From Larix kaempferi (Eukaryota; Streptophyta; Pinopsida; Pinales; Pinaceae), in assembly GCA_027924585.1 (NCBI GenBank), contig BSBM01000865.1:5693001-5757000 (forward strand): a DNA stretch of 64,000 nucleotides. The letters are read 5' to 3'. Below the pieces are notes generated by a model. It worked only from the letters and a program-made list of their open reading frames with translations. It had not been told where the DNA came from and did not search any database. Position numbers and translations under genes: made by a program. Position 1 is the first letter of the stretch. The number at the start of each line of letters is the position of its first letter. Positions 31,433 through 41,206 of the stretch are shown piece by piece.

Positions 31433-31756
31433 GTAAAAGATCTTAAACTACTCTTTCATTTCATGCTTGAATCATTTGCTTTTAGTAAAGAAATTTCATT
31501 TTTTGGGCAAGCCCTATTGGGAAAAAATCACCCTTCACAGTACCGTGTGGGGGCTCTATCGAGAAACGCGGTACTGTTAGACAGTATCGCACTGGGGTTC
31601 CAAACCGAGGCGTGGTACTGTACAGTACCGCGCGGCAAGAAAACTCCCAGACGCGATGAAGGCGAAAATTAAGATAACAAAATCAAAATTTCTCAAATTT
31701 TTTGCTGAAGTTGAGTTGTTAAATAGTTACTAAAAGTTTCCCTTGACCTTTTGCAG
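31433..31756 (+). other. Predicted 5'-UTR intron of the Gypsy-2 antisense gene
   Basis: Donor CCAG|GTAAAAG and acceptor CCTTTTGCAG|GAG bound 324 bp. The Gypsy-3 copy has donor GCAG|GTAATCC and acceptor TATTGGCAG|GTT bounding 310 bp at the same place relative to the start codon. The exon bases before the donor also align (ACCATTTCA...GTC...CAG|GTAA in both). Inside the Gypsy-2 intron lie GC-rich palindromes at 31567-31590 and 31614-31629. Confidence 0.65.
31567..31629. repeat. CGCGGTACTGT-type palindromes in Gypsy-2
   Basis: GCGGTACTGT(tag)ACAGTATCGC at 31568-31590 (one G-T pair) and GGTACTGTACAGTACC, a perfect 16-bp palindrome, at 31614-31629. They belong to the same CGCGGTA/TACCGCG family as the hairpins in the LTR and leader. 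Confidence 0.8.
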
Positions 31757-31781
31757 GAGTTTGCAATTTATTTGGAGCAAA

Positions 31782-32631
31782 ATGGTCAACTGGAAAGAGA
31801 GAGAGCACGAAGTGGACGATTTGGCAGCGGAAAATCATTTACCAACTGTGACCACATTGAGAGAATGTGGTTTGTTGAAGTTCTTTAAGACCAAAGGGAT
31901 TCGTCAGCAACCCAAGCTTCTCACTCATCTCATTCAATTATGGGATCCTGACATTCAAGCTTTCCGAGTGGGAGAGCATGTTCTCGAAATTCAACTTGAG
32001 GATATTTATTTCCTCACAGGTCTCTCGAAAAGAGGGGCCTGGGTGAACTTTACTGGATACACAGCCTTGGAAACGAGTACAGATGACTTGATTGCTCGGT
32101 ATTGCCGTCAGGGTTCGAGTAAGAAAAGTGGGAAGGTGGCCATAAAGGAGGTTATAGATCTCCCTGTAAGAACCGTACTATTCACCATCACGCGTGCAGC
32201 AGGAAGTGTGGGTCCGCATCAGGCGTCCCGTACACAAGTGAATCTCGCAGCGGAGTGTATGGGGGGAATATTATTTAACTGGTGTGAGGCGGTGTTGGCC
32301 AATCTCAAAGAACAAGTGCACAAGTGTAGGGTTGGAAAGAACTCCCAATTTGGCTATGGGAGCATCCTGGTCACCTTCTTTTTGGCGAGGGTGCCATTAC
32401 TGCACCCACAGATATCTATGCACCCCCATCCACCTACCGAGCCATGGATGGCTCGATGGAGTGATTATGCTGGATGTCTCGGGGGACCTCAGCGCTTAGC
32501 CTTTGGTGAGGATTTCTTTTCCTGGCTCGAGGAGCAGATAGTTATGATTGACGACTATCCCTACTCAGGGGTAGATTTCCGTGAGGACATTGACTTGGCA
32601 CTGCCAGAGGATGATGATTGGGACAACTCAG
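31782..32631 (+). CDS. Gypsy-2 antisense gene, main coding exon (PMD-like)
   Basis: The exon is open for 283 codons from MVNWKEREHEVDD to the splice donor after DDDWDNS. This ATG is chosen over the one at 31743 because the Gypsy-3 copy has a methionine at the same place (MVLEWREQEHELDD) and because 31743 lies inside the predicted intron. Core motifs: LRECGLLKFF, VGEHVLEIQLEDIYFLTGL, VRTVLFTITRAAG, ILFNWCEAVL, SQFGYGSILV and PYSGVDFRED. The 'EDIYFLTGL' pattern is that of plant-mobile-domain proteins, nuclear factors and transposon relatives. The gene lies on the strand opposite to pol, tail to tail with the second RNase H. No break is seen in this exon, although pol carries eight stops. Function unknown. 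Confidence 0.75.
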
Positions 32632-32739
32632 GTATGACCTTCATGGATATGTATTTTTTCCTTTTTTGAATATTTAATTTTTATTACTTTTTTAGAATGT
32701 GTAAAAGACTTCTAATGTATGTTTGCATGCATGTCACAG
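32632..32739 (+). other. Predicted coding intron of the Gypsy-2 antisense gene
   Basis: Donor TCAG|GTATGA and acceptor TGTCACAG|ACC bound a 108-bp, T-rich intron of phase 1. The Gypsy-3 copy has an intron (58195-58284, minus) at exactly the same codon of the alignment: WDNS in one, WGDL in the other. The first codons after it also align (D-x-G-P). Confidence 0.7.
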
Positions 32740-33056
32740 ACCGTGGACCATAGAGACCAGCTGGGTACTCGCCACTACGTCATGGTGGTGTTGATCGTTA
32801 AGCTGTTCTTGACGAGGAGGACGACGAAGATGAAGCAAGAGGCGTTCAGGACATTGAGAGGAACTTACAGGGGTTGACTCATGGTATCCCTGCTATGAGG
32901 ATGGATGACGTCCCTTATCATCTCCAGTGGCATACTGTAGGTGTGCATGGTCGTATCAGTCGACTTCTTCGTAAGGTGGTTCGAGCTATAGTATGTTACC
33001 ACCAGCAGCGGGAGGAGTCCGACGAGGGACATGATAGGTCTCCTAGATCTCCATAG
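32740..33056 (+). pseudogene. Gypsy-2 antisense gene, last exon
   Basis: After splicing the frame reads DRGP and then meets TAG, and a later stop follows before an acidic stretch (DEEDDEDEARGV). The part from about 32874 (MTHGIPAMRMDDVPYHLQWH...LLRKVVRAIVCYHQQ) aligns with the Gypsy-3 last exon (VDEVLRPMQVHMV...LLRRVVRAFNYFQTQQ), so it was coding in the ancestor. In this copy the protein probably ends shortly after the intron, at about 287 residues. A different acceptor could restore the frame; none is obvious to me. Confidence 0.55.
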
Positions 33057-33232
33057 ATGGTCTTTTGATCTTTTTGCGGCATGTACACGATATGTAGGCT
33101 TTGAGAGCCAAATTTTGTCTTTGACACAAACTTTATGTATTTTGGAAAAAACACTCTTATATACAGTGATATGGACCTATTTATGATCTAAATATTTACA
33201 ATGACTTGTGCATTTTATTTTTTATGATGTGT

Positions 33233-33646
33233 TTATGTGTGGGAAAGATGCCAATCCAAAATGTAATTAGCCAATGAATCAGCTATACAATTGAATTCTC
33301 TCGGTATGTGTTGACATGTAATAAAATTAAATGATCGTTCCAAGAGGCGTACTCTCCGAAATAAACGAAGTAGTACTGGATCGCGAACTGTGTAAACACG
33401 GTTTAGATGAGAAACCACGAGTTGGGAGTCTAAACAGACTGATAAGGAGTCAATTCCAAGGGAAGCAACCTCCGTTAAGAGACTAATGACTGCATGGTAC
33501 TCCGCGATATTGTTGGTTGCAGGACCTAAACAATTGGCTCCTGAAGAAATCAACTCGCCAGTGGGGGAATAGATTACCCATGCTGCGGAAGCGAGATTCC
33601 GGGTATGTCGGCTTGCACCGTCGACGAATCTGAAGTAGGAAGACAT
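33233..33646 (-). CDS. Gypsy-2 second (archaeal-type) RNase H
   Basis: The 137-codon ORF carries a full RNase H: FRFVDGASR (first Asp), NNIAEYHAV (Glu) and VCLDSQLVVSHL (second Asp), with ADSLANYILDW near the end. Tat-lineage elements are known to hold such an additional RNase H, taken up beside their own. Here it lies downstream of the integrase, separated from it by 120 bp with several stops but in the same phase. It may be reached by splicing or may be a separate product. All catalytic residues I can see are present. The native RNase H upstream has lost its first Asp, which fits the idea that this domain took over. Confidence 0.85.
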   Translation of the reverse strand: MSSYFRFVDGASRHTRNLASAAWVIYSPTGELISSGANCLGPATNNIAEYHAVISLLTEVASLGIDSLSVCLDSQLVVSHLNRVYTVRDPVLLRLFRRVRLLERSFNFITCQHIPREFNCIADSLANYILDWHLSHT

Positions 33647-33766
33647 CTACGCATAAAGTCATGAGTCAAAGTAAGAGTGGATACATGAGGTCCATGCGCA
33701 CACCAAAAAGAAAGTAGAAGCAAACTAAGTACATTATGTACAACAAGTAACCCACGTAGGGTAACC

Positions 33767-34666
33767 TCATGCGTAGAAACGTTTGAGGTATAGCCCGTTG
33801 CGGGGCCGTGCCAATGGCGTACCATCACAATCGATTAGTTCATAGGCTCCTTTTTCTAAGACACATTTTACAATAAAGGGGTCGTACCACATAGATTCAA
33901 GTTTTCCTTTTCCAAGCTTATCGTGCATTTGATCATATATAAGTACGAGATCACCTTCATTGAAGATCCGAGGTTGAACAGATTTGTCATATTGAGCTTT
34001 GACACGTTTTTTGTGAGCTTCATTAGCTAAAGCAGCGTCGCGGCGGGTTTCATCTAGCTTAGCTAGGTATAGAAACCGTTCCTCTTCGGAAGTAGTGTGT
34101 GGAAGTAGCTCTATGGATATCTTGAGTGATGGAATTTCACATTCAATCGGCAGAATGGCTTCTAGGCCATACACCAGTTGGAATGGTGTAAACCCAGTAG
34201 CACTTTTCACTAAGGTTCGGTATGCCCGCAGTGCTGAGAACAAAGCTGAGTGCCAATTGGATTTCTGGGTACCCACAATACGTTGAATCATTCGTTTTAG
34301 GACTTTGTTAATGGCTTCAACTTGGCCATTAGCTTGTGGGTAATATGGGGTTGAGTTTTCACGGCGAAAACCCAGCTTGGCACTTAGCTCTTCGATCATA
34401 TGGTTCCTGAAATGGGAACCATGATCGGTCACAATAGACTGTGGGACACCGAATCTAGCTATAATATGATTGAATATGAACTGCGCTACTGTTTTTCCGT
34501 CCTCAGCATACGTAGGCATCGCTTCAGCCCATTTTGTAAAATAGTCGACAGCTACTATGACATAGCTATGCCCCCCGGCTGAAGTGGGCTTACAGTGCAT
34601 GAAATATATGCCCCATTTGGAAAAAGGGCTGACGGAAATAATAGGATGGAGTGGAGTAGGGTGCAA
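33767..34666 (-). pseudogene. Gypsy-2 integrase
   Basis: The 299-codon open part covers the catalytic core and the C-terminal domain. The zinc finger lies upstream in the same frame (CHARACGGHLSG, then KKCPPCQFF), beyond the stops at 34769 and 34757. In the core the first catalytic aspartate is lost (WGIYFMHC instead of GIDFIHC); the second (VTDHGSHF) and the glutamate (PQANGQVEAINK) are kept. The C-terminus has YDPFIVKCVLEKGAYEL, the GPY/F-like module, and ends NGLYLKRFYA at a TGA that is shared with Gypsy-3 and so is natural. Confidence 0.92.
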
Positions 34667-34768
34667 GCGTGCTTTACTATGAAAGAATTGGCATGGTGGA
34701 CACTTCTTGACTGTTTCAATGCAGTCTTTGAAAATTGAGGGCCAGAAGTATCCTGCTCACAGTATTTT

Positions 34769-35791
34769 CTAGGCCGTAGCCATCCCAGAGAGATGACCAC
34801 CACATGCTCTAGCGTGGCAGTCATTAAGTACGCGTTTCGCCTCATATAAGGTCAAACAACGTCGAAGAACGGTGTCGACACCATGCCGATAAAGAGTATC
34901 GTTGACTATGAGGTAGTATTTTGCGTGATGTCGGATGCGTCGCCACTCATCGCGAGTGAGGTCGGGACGGAAGCGTTGGGTTTGGAGATATAAAAGAATA
35001 TCCCCGTACCACGGATCAGACGTGCTAATGAGGAACAATGATTCATCAGGAAGAGAATCAATGGGCTCGGGTTGCTCGGTAGCACGGGGCAAGTTACAAA
35101 TCAATTCAGCGAAGACCAAAGACTTCTTGGACTTATCCTTGACAAACTTCAAGTCAAACTCTTGAAGGATGACAATCCAACGAGAGTATTTGCCCCCAAG
35201 CACTTGACGTGTGAGGATATAATACATTGGGTTGAAGTCGGCTATAACAGTGGTCCGGCGGAGTAAGATGTAGTGACGGAATCTCTGGACAGCAAATACT
35301 GTTGCCAGAGCCAGTTTTTCAACATGTGAATAGCGAGTTTCAGAGTCAAGAAGACTCTTACTGAGGTAATATACCACATGTTCTATGCTGTTGTGGTCTT
35401 CTTGGACTAGCACCATACCCATGGTGGAAATCGAGGCTGCGAGATAAAGAATATAATCCCGTGTGTAATTGGGGGGTTGGATCAAAGGATCTTTGGTTAA
35501 GGCTGCCTTTAAATTGTCAAAGGAGCGTTGGGCTTCGTCATCCCAGATAAAGGGAACATTTTTCTTAAGAAGCCGCATGTAGCCTTTTGTTATCTCAGAT
35601 AGATTGCAAATGAAACGGCATAGAAAGTTTGCATGCCCTTGCAAACATTGAAGTTCTAGAATATTGGTGGGTGAAGGCAGGGCTAAGATAGCTGCTACCT
35701 TTGCGGGATCTAAACGTATCCCCTCTTTGGAGACTATGAAGCCCAACAGTTTTTTGGCTTCTACATAGAAGACGCACTTATGCGGGTTCAA
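34769..35791 (-). pseudogene. Gypsy-2 RT thumb and native RNase H
   Basis: The 340-codon stretch continues in frame from the RT part upstream (YLDDLPAHS lies just before its first Met). It has the RT connection (LLGFIVSKEGI, LQGHANFLCRF) and the native RNase H. There the first catalytic residue is missing (ILYLAASIST where DAS is usual) while SHVEKLALA and IADFNPM remain. It ends HLSGMATA at a TAG, with a TGA four codons later; both sit where Gln and Arg codons would need one C-to-T change. Confidence 0.9.
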
Positions 35792-36046
35792 ACGTATATT
35801 GTAGCGGCGGCACCTTTCGAAAATGGCACTTAAGTGGTCTAGATGGTCTTCCCGGGTCTGAGAGTGGGCGGGAAGGTCATCGAGATATGGTTCTACAATA
35901 TGTTTGATCTCGTGAAATGCGTATGAAATCGCCCGTTGGAAAGTTGCCCCGACATTTTTGAGGCCAAAAGGTAACTTTCGATATGCAAAAATCCCCCAAG
36001 GGCAGATAAAGGCCGTTTTGTGCTGGTCGGCTGGGAGGATATCGAT

Positions 36047-37663
36047 CTAATTATAGCCAGAGAAGCCATCCATAAATGAAAAGATGACACTTCCGGCATA
36101 GTTATCAATGATCTGGTCAATGAACGAAGTTGGGTAGTTGTCCTTTGGACAAGCCTTGTTCAAATCACGGTAATCGACACAGACTCTGATCGTTCCCTGT
36201 TTCTTGGCTACGGGAACGATGTTGGATACCCATTCTGTCAATGGGACAGGATAGATAAAACCAGCATGCAAAAGTTTTTCAACTTCTTCTTTAATTGCGG
36301 CTGCCTTACGAGGATGGACGGGTCGAAGCTTTTGCCGAACAGGTCGGGCGCCAGGGAAAGTTGGAATTTCGTGGACCACGATCGAGGGGTCTATTCCTGG
36401 CATTTCTTCATAACTCCAAGCAAAAATATCGCGGAAGTTTTTGAAGTAGGCACTATAGAACTCCATTTCGAGGGGAGTGCATGTTTTGCCGATATGTACG
36501 TTTTCCATGATACCAGGCTTCACTGAAATATCGATGGGAGTGGTTGCCATAAGGTTGGCCAAGTTTCCTTCAGAAAATACTTCGTCGAGGGAAGTGGGGA
36601 ACTTGGTTTGAACCATCCCAAGTGAAGTACTGGGTTTGGTATCAGGCTCAAGTGGCTGAATGGTGGGGAATGAAGATCGATGGTGAAAATCTCCCCATGG
36701 TGGCTCATCACCGCACATAACCTCCATAATTGATTCGTCAGTGGGAAAAATCAAGTTGAGAGGATCGAAAAGTGGTGGGTATGGATGAGTTTCAGCCGAG
36801 AGTTGTGCCACGGTGTGATCAGTAGGACAGTCGACCCAATCTGTGGCTGATTGGATCGCGTCATATGCTGCAAGGTTTCTGTTCAAAGGCATGGAATTGC
36901 CATAGCCTTCAATCTGAGTGGGACTCAGAATCAACCATGAATCATCAGAAGGGGTGACATGCGATGAAATCATGTTGACTGGTTGAAGATGGGTTCCCAG
37001 CTCTGGAAAAACTCCAATGAGGAAAGAATCCTTCATGAGACCAACACCAATGTCTTGGAACCGGTACCGAGGTTGATCCAATAACGGGACAGTGTTGGCA
37101 GAGTTCGGATGGGAGTCTGGGATGCAGTAATCTAGTTGATCAATGGTGACAATTTTCCCTTCATGAGGAAATTGTACGATCCGGAAGACTGTAGATGCTA
37201 TGGCGGTCATGGCATAGAACCAGTTCCGACCAAGTAGGAGATTGTAATCCAAAGGTGCATCTACGACTTCGATGTGTACGGACACTGTTTTTCCCCCCAG
37301 TTCAACACCAATTGAAGGAATGAGTCCATAAGGTTGGAAACCATGTCCATCAAACGCTCTGAGAGTAGTGGGAGAAGTTGTGACCTCGGGTGAGCCTAAG
37401 GCTCTCCAGCAATTCAAAGACATAATCGACGTGGAAGCACCTTCATCTAATACAGTGCGATGGATGACATTTCCACGGATTTTTGTATGCACCTGGAAGG
37501 CTAACTGGTGAGAAAGCCTAGGTTTGGCATGCTCCAAGTTAAACATGATAGAGTTTGAAGTATCTGGGTCCATTGCCCCCAGTGCTGAAAGTAGGGTTCT
37601 ACGCTGCGTGGGGCAGTGTTGGAGAACCTCGAGAGTCGACATGGCGCAAGGTGCTTGAGCCAA
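36047..37663 (-). pseudogene. Gypsy-2 protease and first half of RT
   Basis: This is a 538-codon stretch. The protease motif is VLDEGASTSIM (the DEGA form common in Tat elements) with LLLGRNWFYAM downstream. A variable linker of ~200 residues leads to RT: VRQKLRPVHPRKAAAIKEE, then GFIYPVPLTEWVSN, GTIRVCVDYRDLNKACPKDN and FMDGFSGYN. The ORF ends there at a TAG for the conserved glutamine (GYNQI), a CAG-to-TAG change. The frame then continues through the WG-FAY and LPFGLKNVGATFQ boxes to YLDD. Confidence 0.92.
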
Positions 37664-37693
37664 ATCTTCAACAATGTTGTAGTTTTGAGCAGC

Positions 37694-38002
37694 TCACGTA
37701 TTAGGATTAAATGTCGCCTTTCGTATGGTGCCCTTGGGTGGGCGTAGCACTGTGTCCGTAAGTGGTCTCTCGATATGGAGATGACTGGTAGGGGGGGGAA
37801 TAGGAATCGGATCTTCAACAGGAGATTTGCCTTTGGCTATCTCGGGTTGTTTGTTTGAACTTGGAGGGCTGTCGTAAGTCTTTGAATGAGTGGTGATATT
37901 AATCTCTTCATTACTTGTCATTAGGATTTTGCGGTTTGTGGATGTTTCTCCGTGGGTGGGATTGGTCGGGTTGCCCCCTTGTGGGGTTTCTTGGGCAACC
38001 AT
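37694..38002 (-). pseudogene. Gypsy-2 gag-protease linker
   Basis: About 100 codons of low complexity, rich in Thr, Pro, Asn and Ser, in the same frame as gag before and protease after it. It is bounded by a TAG at 38012 (within a run of glutamines) and a TGA at 37694 (an arginine in the ancestor, by the CGA context). No domain is visible; it is a spacer within the polyprotein. Confidence 0.75.
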
Positions 38003-38011
38003 CTGCTGTTG

Positions 38012-39205
38012 CTATTGAGGGAAAGGGTCAGTTAACATTACCGGGCGAGAGGATCCTTTAACAAATTTGTTGACTTCGTCCTTGTAGGGACAGTCACGTG
38101 TGTAGTGATCGTCTTGACAAATGAGGCAGGGAAACTTAGCCTTTCGACGCTGTTTCTGGTCACTGTGTGTGGGTTGTGGCTTGGGGTTCTCCTGTTGGTT
38201 CTTCTTGGTTTTGCCACGATTGTTTTTATTCTTTCCCCCGGATGGTTGTGACGTAGATTGAACTACGTTCACTTCGGAGGAAATGGCAGGAGAAGTGGAA
38301 GCTTTTGAAGCAGCCTGGTTTAGAGCGGGGGAAGCGGAAGCTTGTTGCCCCGTCGAGTTGGTAGTAGGCTGATCCTTGACTGAACCGACAATACCGTCAA
38401 TGGGGGGTTCAGTGGTAGGCTTTGTTGGATAAGTGTGAACGCGGGAGGCATGCGGAAGAAGTTCATGTAAAGTATCGGATTGAGTATATACTAAATCCAT
38501 GTACTGGGCTGCCGAGATGGCTTGTTCTTCTGTAACCGGCCCGCGCATAGCGATGTCTCTTGTTATGGGAGGAAAAAAGGATTTTGTGAACCAATCAGCA
38601 AGTAGCTGATCTGGAATAGGTGCCTTTATTAGCCTACGGCGTCGTCGCCACTCATGGATGTGATCCGAAATATGTGTAGAAGTGGTCTGACGTAGTGAGG
38701 TTAACAGTTCTGTTCCAGCCTCATACCGGATGGGGAGCTGGAAATGAGTTAGAAACTGCATAGCCAAAGTGTTGAAATCACGAAAAGAGTGTTGTGGAAA
38801 CTCGATATACCATTTTGCTGCCATGCCGGTAAGTGTGCGTTGGAAGAGCCAAAGTCGGATGGAATCATCCATCAAGGAGTTGGATGAACACAAAAGATGG
38901 AAGGTCATCACATGGTTCTTGGGGTCTTCCCTGAGCTTGGCATCGAACTTAGGAATGTCCAATAATAGTTTGGCTGGGATAGGTGGCCAGTGAGGTTCAT
39001 GCCATATAGGATCGTTGATAAGCCTCGACAAATCAGGTAAATCAAGTGTGGCCAAAAAGGGAAGTTGACGGTTGGTCTGCGGGTATGAGTAAGAACCATG
39101 TGGTGTAGAGAAGCCTGGAGGTCCCTGCATAGCATACTGCTGCGTGTTATACCCATATGTGTTTTCCGGGGGGTACTGCTGGAAATTCTGTGGATGGTAA
39201 GCCAT
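38012..39205 (-). pseudogene. Gypsy-2 gag domain
   Basis: The 397-codon stretch holds the retrotransposon gag domain: LDLPDLSRLINDP, then LWLFQRTLTGMAAKWYIEF, FLTHFQLP and HIHEWRRRRRLI, ending in APIPDQLLADWF. A basic, Ser/Thr-rich linker precedes a CCHC knuckle, CLICQDDHYTRDC (C-x2-C-x3-H-x4-C). The Gypsy-3 protein at 51856-53038 matches it over most of its length. The apparent start MAYHPQNF follows an in-frame TAG at 39206; the frame is open further upstream, so this is not the real start. Confidence 0.92.
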
Positions 39206-41206
39206 CTAGTTAACTGGTTGAGTGTAGGTAACCGATTGGTGGACGTTCTGCTGAGTGGGTATGGTACCCTGGGGTTGCTGAAACCCAGGGATGGTTGCTG
39301 CTCCTTGTTGGGGAAAATTTCCTTAGAATTGTTGTGTTCCAGGAATGTTACCACTATACTGTGTAAGTGGGGGATTTCCCATAGCAGGGTTGGGGGGTGG
39401 CTGCGATGGTGGTGTCCATGGAAGACTCGTTCCTCTTTGGGTAACGAGTGGAAATTGAAGTGATGGGTTCCATGGAGTTGTAGTAGCTGAAGGGTAAGGG
39501 AAGCCAGAATTCAAGTTGGGGGGAATCTGAGATTGCCCCCCAGCTTGGTTCTAGTTTCCAAAAAGTGAGTACCCCCCACTCTGTGGGATTTGAGTATCCC
39601 AAGAAGGAAGCATGCCTGATAGGGGTTGTTGAGAGTAAGGCCCTGTTGGAACACCGGAATAAGGTTTCCCACTGCCAGGTGGGTTGTACATACTGAACTG
39701 AGCAGATGCTGCTGGTTGGGAGGCTTGTTGGATCGAGCCAATAAGTTGTCCGCCAGCAGATAGGTTAGATGGCCCTATAAGAGGAGGCTGTTGACTGGGA
39801 ACGGGGTTCCCAAAAAAAGGTTGTCCTCCAACTGGTTGGGTTGATGGCCCACCAGGTGGAGGTTGTTGACCAAGAACAGGGTTCCCAACAAAAGGTTGTC
39901 CTCCAATTGGTTGGGTTGATGGCCCACTAGGGGGAATTTGATAGTTAGAGTTGGGGACCACTACAGTCGGTTGTCCACCTCCTGAAATAGTATAAATAGT
40001 GGCTGAAGGTGATCCTCCGGTCCAACCGGAAGATCCAGCAGTATGACTAAGTGTTCTTCCGCCGCTGGCCAAATATGATAGTGTGGACTGGCCAACGGCG
40101 CCAAAAGTACCGATTTGTGGAGTTGGTCGTCCATATCGAACAGGTGAGGACGGAGAAAAAACTAGGTTATCCCTCATAGAATGTGCACCAAACATAGGTG
40201 ATGACAACAAATGCGGGGAATTTAGCCCAAGGGTATCGGCATCATCCATAACGTGTTCAATGGTAGGAGGACCATCGAAAAATGGGTCCAAGTTCATGTC
40301 CTGGAAAAGGTTTTGGGGATCCGACGGGAACCTAGGTATGGTAATATCCGAAGGTCCGGAGCCGTCTGCAAAGGAGTGACGAAACTTTGTGCTAGACGGG
40401 ATGTTGGGATCCCTATAGTCGGAAGGACGAGTAATAGGGGGATATCTAGAAGCTGACGAGAGCATTTGCTCTGTGCTGCGTCTAAACTGTGCTGATGCTA
40501 ACGGGGAGTTCGCTAGACTAACCATACTAGATTGGATGGAAGCCATGATTTCATGTCCCGGAGGGAGGTTGGGTAGAGATATAGTATGAGGTACGTTGCT
40601 AGAAGAACTCGTTTCCTGCGAATGAACACTGGGTGACGTAGTGATAACAGGCGGAAGCTCCGCCTGGGAAGTGATGAAACCGTAATCAGGTTCAAAAGGT
40701 GTGTCAGGAAGGCGAGTATCTTCAACGATTTCGACGTACCCACCTGGGACTGAAATCAAGCCAGGTATATCCTGGTCGAACCCTTCAGTGGTGCCAACAG
40801 ATCCATCTGTATCATCGTGAAAAGTATCTGATGGATGGGAGGTGTTGACGTTAGGTAAGAGTATGATCTCAGGTCTAGTAATTGGGGCTGTACTAGATTC
40901 AGCCGTTGTAACAGTGTCCACTGTGACAGTTAAATCTGGGATAACAGTGGGTGAAGTGACAGTGGAAGTATCAGATATGCTAGTGGTTGCAGAAGCTGCA
41001 ATAGATTCTGAGACTGTGCTGTGAGTAACAATTACAGGCGGAATTGAATCTATTGTACATATCGGCGGTGGAATGTTCCCTCGACTAGTACTGCGGCCAG
41101 GAGGAGCAGGAATGCATAATGCAGGCAGACCAGTAGTCCGTGGCGGTGGTGGTGGTGGAGGGCTTTGGCCCTGTTGTCTTCGTGATCTTCGTGGTTGATC
41201 TGACAT
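39206..41206 (-). pseudogene. Gypsy-2 N-terminal Pro/Ser/Gly-rich part of Gag
   Basis: The frame begins MSDQPRRSRRQQGQ at 41206, matching MADFPWRRSRRIQN of Gypsy-3, so this is the real start of the polyprotein. The first 551 codons to 39551 are open; then come TAG (39551), TAA (39323) and TAG (39206), all single-change from Gln codons. The protein is low in complexity: a Thr/Val/Ser-rich part, then repeats around GGPSTQPVGGQPF-GNPV-QQPP at 39770-39930. No domain is recognised; it is a disordered head fused to Gag, much longer than in most Gypsy Gag proteins. Confidence 0.8.

Noticed and set aside
31463-31672. A 69-codon ORF inside the Gypsy-2 antisense leader
   Set aside because: It falls inside the predicted 5'-UTR intron, has no Gypsy-3 counterpart and no domain.
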